Below, piece after piece: positions 57,501 through 64,000 of a stretch of 64,000 bases of DNA. The notes below the pieces were generated by a model. The model saw only the letters and a program-made list of their open reading frames with translations, did not search any database and was not told the origin of the DNA. Each line of letters begins with the position of its first letter. The stretch's first letter is position 1. The translations under genes and the position numbers were made by a program. This DNA comes from Metellina segmentata (Eukaryota; Arthropoda; Arachnida; Araneae; Tetragnathidae): contig OX375882.1 in NCBI GenBank assembly GCA_947359465.1, forward strand, positions 54,124,509 to 54,188,508. The letters run 5' to 3'.

Positions 57501-60500
57501 GCTATTTGCAATACTCAACATTAACCCTTATCAACAAGTAATGCAAAATTAAAAGGTTTAACAACCCAAAAATTAAGTGGAACATACCAGAGTTTCAAAA
57601 GCTTCTCCATTTGCAGAACCTGCATATTTAAGTCCCAAACAAAAACAACCACCAGCAATTATATTGCAATAGGCTTGACTAAAAGAGAGAGAAATTGTTT
57701 TGAAAAAAGTCAATGAAACAAAAAACTATTCTAAAAAAATTCTGTAATAACTTCAAACATAGCAAATTAGATTTACTTACTTATCAATATATAGCCAACT
57801 AAGTAACATAATTCACAAACTCTGCCATTTAACAATGTCACTGGCTATTTAAAAGTAATTAGATTAAAACAAATGAATTTGAATTTCGCTGCTTTAATTG
57901 CACTGGTTTAAAATTTGTATTGGAAAATTTAAAATGTAATTGAAATGAAAAGACATTAAAATGAACTTTAAAACAATACAATAGTTGAAATTCGACCACA
58001 GCAGTAGCTCTTAATCATTTTTTCTCTCAAAAGAAACATTTATAATGTACATCAAGTACTGACAATAACATAAGAGCAATTTCTATCATCTCATGCAGTG
58101 ATATGTGGTTGGTTTTTGATTTTATGATACAGGGGCCACATTTGGCACCACATCAGCACCAAGCCTAAGACAAGTCAAAGAAATTGTGTAAAGGATGGAG
58201 AGGAGAAAGGTTGCTTGAGGATTCTGGGGTTGTGACCCGTGTTTACCAGCACTGATATATGATCATGTCACACCACTTCTTTTTGCATAGGGAGTGTGTG
58301 TGGTTCGTATCATCTACTAGAGAGGGCTACAACTTCATAGGAGCCTGTACATTTTTTTCTTAACATTTCTTGGTAACAGGAAGAGATTACAATTCAATAT
58401 TTACAGATTGATCTCAATATTGCCGTCATCTCCGCCATCACTGCTCAAGATGTCATCCCAGTTCCCATTATTATTATTTTTTAATCCAATGGCAGGCATT
58501 GTTGATTTGAAATCATTTTGCCACTACAAGGCCACTTGTGAAGGAGCACCCAATGGGCGACCATCATTACCCCTAACAAAGAACAATACAATTTACATCC
58601 ATGCCCTGACCCTGGATTTGAACCAGGATCCTTCCGATCCAAAGGCCAACACCTTAACCACTAGACCGGTTGGTCGGCAGTTCTCATTAATTAATCCCCA
58701 TCGATTGACCTTTTAATGTTGCCACAACTGGTGTCTAAAGAATGAAAAAAAATTAAAATGCAAACTTATCCACGATTTAGATACAAATGCGCGTGCACAA
58801 ACAATGTGAATACTATTAAGACCCTGTGATGATGGTCCATTCACCAGTCTTCAGAATCCGTCGTTCCCTTCACCAAGAGAACCTCACAAATGGCACATTA
58901 CAATTTATTTGATAATTGAATAGACTAGTTTCCCAAGCTGAAATACTATTAGATATAGAGTGAAAAATAAGATTTTAAGCTGTATTTGTATGAAACATAA
59001 ATTGATAAGTTTACTGAACTAATAAATATATTTCATTCATGCCAGTAACAGGAATACTTTTGTTTGTATCATAAGATTATAGCCAATATGACCTTTATAT
59101 TTGTCAATAGAATTTGAATTCCATTGGAACTAAATGCTAAGGAGAAACATTCTTACAAGACAGTATTAATCTTTAAAAAAACACACACAATGAGGAACTT
59201 GCACCAGTGAGGGAAATGCTCATTTCCGTGTTTTATTAATAGATTGATCGTCAAAATGTTCAAAAACGACAATTAAAACCCATAAAATGGACTTAATTCA
59301 TTCAAATTTCAAGTTTTAAATTACCGAAAAGTACAGCAAAAGCACATGACTTCAAAACGCTACATGAGGTCATTGTGCACCACAATGTAATGTTTATGTT
59401 TGTCTAGTGCATTGAAATTTCCTATTTCAACATTGCTATCAAAGTAAACAAACCGTCATAGAGCATAGTGACGTCACAAGCGGCAAAGAAAAAAAAACGA
59501 AGCAGAGTAGGAAAACTAGCATTTTTGAGATGAAGTAAATAGTGCGAACTTAGAAATTTTTTTATTTTACCTTTTTGGGCTATAAAAGTAAAAAAAAAAA
59601 AGATACTTTCCATTATATTTTTTCACTTTCCATATTATAAAAATCTAAACAAAAAACGTGCAAGTTCCTCATTCTGCTCACACCAAGACAGTTACCATGA
59701 TCTGGTAACCATTGTCATTTGTAGAAATACGAGATAAATGCAACATAATAGATAAACAAAGCTAAAAGCAGGTTTCATGCATTTTTTGGAAAAACACATT
59801 CCAGGTGATTATAATGTTTTCTAGGTGTGTAACTTGTTATATGTTTTGTTAGTTACTCTACAGTCAGCTTTACTAGACAAGTACTAATTGGACCAGGACC
59901 TACAGCTTAAAGCTGATTCAGAACCACTAGAATAATCTAAGATTTTTAAGACAGAGCCTGTTGAACCATGAGTCACAGTGATGACCACCATAAGCACATG
60001 ACTACACAGCAAACCTTGTTATGCTTGATTTACATTAACTATAACTATATTGGGTTTTCAATAGAACAGCTTAACAAGAAAACTACAAAATAAAGAGCAT
60101 TTCAGGCATCTTAAGAAAATCTCTGCAATAAATTTCATTAGCGTTAATATATTACCTCATAGTTTCATAATCAACATCAGCATGGGTAACACCCCTTTGG
60201 AATGCGTGCCTTGCAACAATCTAAAACAAAAGAATTAAACAAGTTAATAGTTTTTGATAATTGGCATAAAAATATATCATCAAATGAATCATGAGGCTAT
60301 TGACAAAGATAAAAAGAGAATAACTCAGGTTTTAACAAGATTAAAAATAGTGAAAAACACCCCACAGAAATAAAAATTGAAAGATTTAATAGCTACATAT
60401 AAAAACTGAAAACTCCAGCAGTACAGTATATATAGCGATAGTTATTGCCATTTTATAGTGGACATAATTTAAAACACAATTTCAACTGAAAAATCGTTAA

Positions 60501-62754
60501 AACTAGTACACTTGAAGGTATAGCAAAATTGAAAAACTGTTTGTATGTTTATAGGGTGGAAAAGAAATAATATTTGAGGTTGCAATTAAAATTTAGATGC
60601 TTAATAATTATAAAATTTTAATTCAGAAATTTAAAATTTTTAAAGGGTTTAGTTGTGTTTCTTAAATTATCTTAAGTCACAATCTGGGAGCATTTTCCAT
60701 AAACATATTGCAAGTCGATTTGCAGAAACTCTCTCTCTGTCTTAATTCGACAATGTTTAACACCATTCATTAAACCTAATTGATCAAGTCTTGTTTAAAA
60801 AAAACATTAATCAATCAGTTTGACTCCTGATATTACATCAGGAGTTAAACTTCTATCTGGTCCACTCAGATCACTCAGATCTGCATGAGAAATTTCCATT
60901 GTTTTCTGATATATTTTACCTAGTGTCCTCAGTATAGGACATGGACACATACTTCCTGTCCATTCAGATGAATGATCAGTTTAAGTATATCTTATAAGTA
61001 GTATGATGTTGAAATGTTCTGTTTTCTCTGGCAAACTGGTGTCAACAAATGGAAGTGAAGTGTGGAAAATACAATGCTAAACAAAGGTAGTCATAATCTG
61101 CAGGACAGACAGGTAAGCACCTGTAACCATAGGAAACTAGAGCATCATAATATAAAAAATTTGCAAAACAAAATTAAAAAAGTAATCCTAAAAAAAAGGC
61201 TCTTTAATTAAATGATTGCACAACATAGGTGACCACAAACGCAGGTTTCACCGTTCATTTAATCAAATAGATTATTAGCTGGTAAGAATAGTGGAAAATT
61301 TCACTTATTGAAAACAGAAATATACCTCAGGCAAATGGCTCTCAACCCATTTCACAGAAGGATGAATCGATGACCATAAAATTAAACCTTTACTGATTGT
61401 CTGAAAAACAAACACATGTTTATAATTATGTTAATTTGAGAATTCTTTCAAAATGCAAAACTATAAGACAGTACCAGTAAAAAAAAAAAAAAAAAAAACT
61501 CATAAACTTTCCTAAAACTTATATTTTTATGAAAAATCAATTTTCTATTGATGTGTGAATCAGACTCTGGAAAGAATAAGTGCTGGAAGGGTGTTTTCTT
61601 GTCTCAACAGATGAAAATCACAGGCAATTTATTTTTAGATAATTTGTTTTATGTAGTCTATCATTTCATTGCAGTACTGGATCTCCCGATAAAAATCTGT
61701 GTCCCAAAAAGCATACACCACATTTCCTTCAATAATTTAAAAACTAAAAAGGTGGCGAAAATATAACTGAGTTGAAAAAGGGAAGGTTCAGAGTCTAATG
61801 AAATAGCATTCAAGGTCAGATGATGCAATGGCGGCATGCACAGTAAAACTAGCATAACTTAAAACAGCGACGTGATAGCACATATTGCAAGGTGTCACTT
61901 CTTTTGTCAATGCAAGATCTAAGACATCTGTAATGATATTTGCAATAAAACTTGATTGGGTGTGTGAAAAAATGTGATATATTTGAGAACTTTGTCAAAA
62001 TTTCCGAAATGTCTCAATCTTTTAAGAAGGTTACAAACACAAACACGAATGAGTCAACAGGAACTGAACAAGCCCAAAATCTGTGGCAGAACATAAGAAA
62101 ACCTACAGATAAATTTTAAAAACTAAATATCTCTAAACTTAAACGTCACATTCATTTCTAATGCCCACTCAACAGTCATGCGATGCATTCTATGCCCAAA
62201 AGACTAGTGGCCGCAACTCCAACACAGACCTCAAAATTTATTTAAAAAATACTTTTGACCATTTTTTGTGTAAATATTTTTACAACTACAAAATCTGACA
62301 CTGGTGATTAGCAATATACTATTGATCAAGGTATATCCTTAAACAGAGCGTATCTCAAAATTTTATTTACTATAAAGCCATTCGTACAAAAATCTAACAT
62401 TCAGAAAGTATTCTTAGTTTCATTGACTCACCCTGAGTAATAAAAAGTCTGGTCGAACCATGTCTAATAAAAACTGAGTATCTGGTGCAGTCATCCATTC
62501 TGCAATGGCTCTAGAAAAACATATTTGGTATTGAAATAAATGTAAAATATGACAACTCCTTTCATAATGCATAAACGTAAACATAATAATGTAAAATAGG
62601 AAACTCGAGACAAATATACTTACTGATTATCTGTGTCAAAAAACATCATTCCTAGGGCCAGAGTGGCACCAGGACTAGTTACATCAACATTCACATTATC
62701 ACCTTCACGTATTTGATAGCTTGGAGATTTGTGTTTTTCTTTATGAATGCCAGT
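45431..62754 (-). CDS. ANAPC1: Anaphase-promoting complex subunit 1, C-terminal part
   Basis: This is the gene span. APC1 is the largest scaffold of the APC/C, the ubiquitin ligase that targets cyclins and securin in mitosis. Seventeen exons sum to 1710 coding bases in one frame, giving 569 residues and a TGA. They match the APC1 C-terminal third from KEKHKSPSYQIREGDNVNVD to the end of the family's C-terminal region. Proteasome/cyclosome repeats are recognisable: GATLALGMMFF, GGCFCLGLKYAGSANGEA, VVVLSLAMVMAGTGDLDV and MALGLLFLGGGR. LQAFYHLYVLAVEPRLIVP is a hallmark. No stop or frameshift is seen, so the gene looks functional. The first two-thirds lies beyond 64000. The Drosophila counterpart is shattered. 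Confidence 0.96.
46622..46808 (-). CDS. ANAPC1: ANAPC1 exon 16 of window
   Basis: Encodes MSRETSFRYHTFDLWQIKMV to EKVAKKSVE; the DLWQIK motif is family-conserved. Donor gtacgt, phase 1. Confidence 0.93.
47664..47759 (-). CDS. ANAPC1: ANAPC1 exon 15 of window
   Basis: Encodes EKEWQQKICGFLFECASLEK then MEALPICVAMIQ. The 3.5-kb intron before it contains a Tc1 copy. Donor gtaatt. Confidence 0.92.
47869..48965 (-). mobile_element. Tc1-like element in an ANAPC1 intron
   Basis: Inverted ends share CTGCTGTTTGTAAAAAATGC and continue through AACACCA(C/T)GAAGGA, with TA outside. At 1097 bp it lacks several hundred bases of the middle. It lies between ANAPC1 exons 14 and 15 of the window and is transcribed in the same direction as the host gene. 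Confidence 0.92.
48055..48730 (-). pseudogene. Tc1 transposase pseudogene, internally deleted
   Basis: The N-terminal QQLTEFEQGRIICLREGGFS begins near 48710, followed by RNSSTSLEQWTNEHRTT. A deletion removes the first catalytic Asp. The C-terminal part reads VPFLQGIPGAIFQQDNAHPH, SAQHMQLLPWPAYSPDMSPI, then KHV and a stop. The expected PIEHVWDL has Glu changed to Lys and Trp to stop. Frameshifts occur too. It is clearly dead. Confidence 0.9.
51222..51308 (-). CDS. ANAPC1: ANAPC1 exon 14 of window
   Basis: Encodes NVQISSFSSDPVALNFASCF then LTPAAASEQ, matching the FTSDPALLSFAEYF region of the family. Its donor is gtttgt, weaker than the rest, and it is easy to miss because the + strand shows a competing open frame. 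Confidence 0.9.
51582..51644 (-). CDS. ANAPC1: ANAPC1 exon 13 of window
   Basis: Encodes GFRSSLAQSYIWNNVHAWNI K, equivalent to the GWQSLLAQ segment of vertebrate APC1. Acceptor TTTTTTTTAG, donor gtaaag. Confidence 0.92.
51962..52037 (-). CDS. ANAPC1: ANAPC1 exon 12 of window
   Basis: Encodes NLLESGGTLHVMQNAGCLPY then SEDPQ. Donor gtaagc. Confidence 0.93.
52869..52936 (-). CDS. ANAPC1: ANAPC1 exon 11 of window
   Basis: Encodes VIIEDSRYWPIIFDCDENWE VL; RYW is conserved in the family. Donor gtaaga, phase 2. Confidence 0.93.
53092..53169 (-). CDS. ANAPC1: ANAPC1 exon 10 of window
   Basis: Encodes DTPFYKDAEFTVKAPCILPE then LKFLKK. Acceptor GTTGTAG, donor gtgagt; 26 codons. Confidence 0.93.
55380..55497 (-). 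CDS. ANAPC1: ANAPC1 exon 9 of window
   Basis: Encodes YHLQAFYHLYVLAVEPRLIV, one of the most conserved APC1 stretches, then a beta-rich segment (NKPVYINIKIKFK). Donor gtaatg. Confidence 0.96.
55976..56062 (-). CDS. ANAPC1: ANAPC1 exon 8 of window
   Basis: Encodes FTLSTSPLSIGAMVCAFFPK then FPQHSNDN. Its split Arg codons at both ends join correctly to the neighbours. Donor gtatgc. Confidence 0.95.
56400..56545 (-). CDS. ANAPC1: ANAPC1 exon 7 of window (PC repeats)
   Basis: Encodes VMAGTGDLDVIRICRHLRSR, then YGSHMVTHMALGLLFLGGG. It finishes the repeat begun in the previous exon and adds another. Ends in phase 2; donor gtacat. Confidence 0.96.
57077..57187 (-). CDS. ANAPC1: ANAPC1 exon 6 of window
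   Basis: Encodes MQYAKHFLSLSRKHVGEQAG, then RSTIETCLNVVVLSLAM. 37 whole codons; donor gtatgt. Confidence 0.95.
57588..57678 (-). CDS. ANAPC1: ANAPC1 exon 5 of window (PC repeat)
   Basis: Encodes QAYCNIIAGGCFCLGLKYAG and SANGEAFETL, a clear proteasome/cyclosome repeat. Acceptor CTTTTAG, donor gtatgt. Confidence 0.95.
58505..58680 (-). mobile_element. tRNA-derived SINE in an ANAPC1 intron
   Basis: On the - strand it starts CTGCCGACCAACCGGTCTAG, with A-box TAGTGGTTAAGGTG and B-box-like GGTTCAAATCC. The body CCCATTGGGTGCTCCTTCAC is the same as in the SINE at 28871. Orientation matches the host gene. A second SINE-like patch may extend upstream at about 58100-58400. Confidence 0.85.
60156..60220 (-). 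CDS. ANAPC1: ANAPC1 exon 4 of window
   Basis: Encodes IVARHAFQRGVTHADVDYET M. Acceptor is TTTTAG and donor gtaata. The next intron (57679-60155) holds a SINE. Confidence 0.92.
61326..61400 (-). CDS. ANAPC1: ANAPC1 exon 3 of window
   Basis: Encodes TISKGLILWSSIHPSVKWVE and SHLPE, 25 whole codons. Donor gtatat is weak but the frame and homology on both sides agree. Confidence 0.93.
62432..62510 (-). CDS. ANAPC1: ANAPC1 exon 2 of window
   Basis: Encodes AIAEWMTAPDTQFLLDMVRP then DFLLLR. Acceptor TTTCTAG, donor gtgagt. Confidence 0.95.
62624..62754 (-). CDS. ANAPC1: ANAPC1 exon (first in window)
   Basis: Starts TGIHKEKHKSPSYQIREGDN and ends in the PC repeat SPGATLALGMMFFDTDN. Donor gtaagtat. 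It starts in phase 0 and ends with two bases of a codon. Confidence 0.95.
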
Positions 62755-62897
62755 CTAATGTAGAAAACAAGTTTTAACTTATGAGTTTTAATTGCAACTT
62801 ATGAAATGATTAAATATAATACTAATATCTGACAATTGACCTCTTTGGCACTACAATGGATGTACTAACAGCTAATTTGTACTATCGTTAACTATTA

Positions 62898-63550
62898 CAG
62901 GGTCCCTACTTAATTTTAGAAATAAAATTCTCTAACTTTTCCAGGTTTTCCTGACAAATTTTTACAAAATTCCAGGTCATACTTAAGTTATTTCACAACA
63001 TTTTTAAGGTGAAAAACCAAGAAATAATTTTGCACAAACATACACATATTAAATGGCCCCAATAATAAAAACCAATTTAAGAATTATACACAGTAAAAAT
63101 TAATACACAAACACAAGTAATTTTGCATTAAAATAACTTATTCAAACAAACCAACATATTTTACTCCACTCAATTTGTGATTTAATGTATCACAAGCATG
63201 AAATTCTCCAATTTAAGCCAGTGGGCAAAACAAAATTCTATACCTGTAAAATATTAGCTGTTTCCTTTAAAGCCAGTGGGCAAAACAAAATTGTATACCT
63301 GTAAAATATTAGCTGTTTCCTTTAAAAACGATTGAAAAATTCAATTCATAAAATAAAGTGATACAAAACTGTGTATGAATCTTATAAGCTACTTTTCTGC
63401 AAAGCGCTTGAGAAGCTGTGATCAAACATTTTCCAGATTATTGATGCGATTTTCCAGGTTTTAGACCAAATTTCATCATTTTCCCTGACTTTTTGGACAA
63501 AATTAAATACTTTGACAATTCCAGGTTCTCACTGACCTGTGGCAACTCTG
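62898..63550. mobile_element. Interspersed element with CAGGGTCCC and inverted CAGAGTTGCC ends
   Basis: The left end CAGGGTCCCTACTTAATTTT and inverted right end CAGAGTTGCCACAGGTCAGT are loosely alike. CTATTA abuts both (62892-62897 and 63551-63556). Inside are several TTTTCCAGGTTTT/ATTCCAGG motifs, typical of a widespread hAT-like non-autonomous repeat. It encodes nothing. The class is uncertain. Confidence 0.45.
63212..63321. repeat. Tandem duplication, 55-bp unit, two copies
   Basis: AAGCCAGTGGGCAAAACAAA to TTAGCTGTTTCCTTTAA occurs twice head to tail with a single visible C/G difference. It lies inside the interspersed element at 62898-63550. Confidence 0.92.
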
Positions 63551-63556
63551 CTATTA

Positions 63557-64000
63557 ATACCCAATCATGATTAAAACCAGGGACCTACTAGGTGGCAGAG
63601 AAATGCCATGACCACTGTAATAGTTATGTTGTTTTTACCCATCTCAATTGGCATACACAAATTACACCAAATGTATTAGACTCCTCGACTTAAGGCCCTG
63701 AAGAACTAGCTTTGACCAGTGGGAGCTAAGGTGTACTCAGGCAAAGCCTGAGTTGAATGGAATTTGAAGAACAGAGGGAAAGGCTTGCAAACCAATTCGA
63801 TCTTCATTGGCTTAGTCTATGTAGACTCTAGTGAGCAGTTATACAAAAAAAATGAACTGTCACATGATATATTTTTGTGAATATAACACATGTGTAATGT
63901 TAAAATAGAATGCATTAATAGGTGAGTAAAACAAAAATTTAAAACTGTGATAAAATACCCTCGTTAAGGTGTTCTGTTTATTAAATTTTAAACTGGAAGA
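63557..64000. other. Intron or upstream DNA of ANAPC1, nothing recognised
   Basis: No upstream ANAPC1 exon could be found before the window ends. Confidence 0.4.

Noticed and set aside
58608..58680. tRNA gene on the - strand
   Set aside because: Same SINE family head, followed by the SINE body.

Overview
The window is animal nuclear DNA: AT-rich, with spliced genes (GT-AG introns, often 0.1-3 kb), no operons, and a dense load of cut-and-paste transposons, rolling-circle elements and tRNA-derived SINEs. The gene content (a Spitz-type EGF ligand) and the SINE and Tc1/mariner families point to an arthropod, most likely an araneomorph spider. The spider assignment is inference from family resemblance.

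Two conserved protein-coding genes can be supported. The first, on the + strand, is a Spitz/Keren-type membrane-anchored EGF ligand. Five exons (9299-9470, 10423-10484, 12204-12303, 13014-13104, 14111-14401) join in frame to 237 residues: a processed N-terminal Cys-Cys, one EGF domain, a transmembrane helix with a rhomboid-type small-residue top, and a His/Gln-rich tail. The signal-peptide exon is not confidently found. The second, on the - strand, is the 3' portion of ANAPC1 (APC1, the scaffold subunit of the anaphase-promoting complex). Seventeen exons between 62754 and 45431 join in frame to 569 residues; the 5' portion lies beyond the right edge.

Layout. 1-5300: no gene recognised, two GC-richer blocks (about 930-1660 and 3020-3860) and a 208-bp tandem repeat (4595-5210). 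5300-6250: a CpG-rich block with a TATA-like box that could be a promoter or 5' exon. 6325-7640: a complex palindromic repeat with perfect 319-bp inverted arms. 9.3-14.8 kb: the EGF ligand gene. 15.6-43.6 kb: a transposon graveyard holding MITEs, Helitron-like elements, Tc1 deletion derivatives, piggyBac, hAT, mariner and SINEs, several nested inside one another with target-site duplications that fix their ends. 45.4-62.8 kb: ANAPC1, with one Tc1 copy and one SINE in its introns. 62.9-64 kb: further interspersed repeats.

The two genes act in unrelated pathways (EGFR signalling and cell-cycle ubiquitination), and nothing suggests joint function. Most of the structural novelty lies in the repeats: the 319-bp foldback, a Helitron inside a mariner, a Tc1 inside an internally deleted mariner, and a SINE inside a Tc1 derivative whose internal deletion is shared by another copy in the window.
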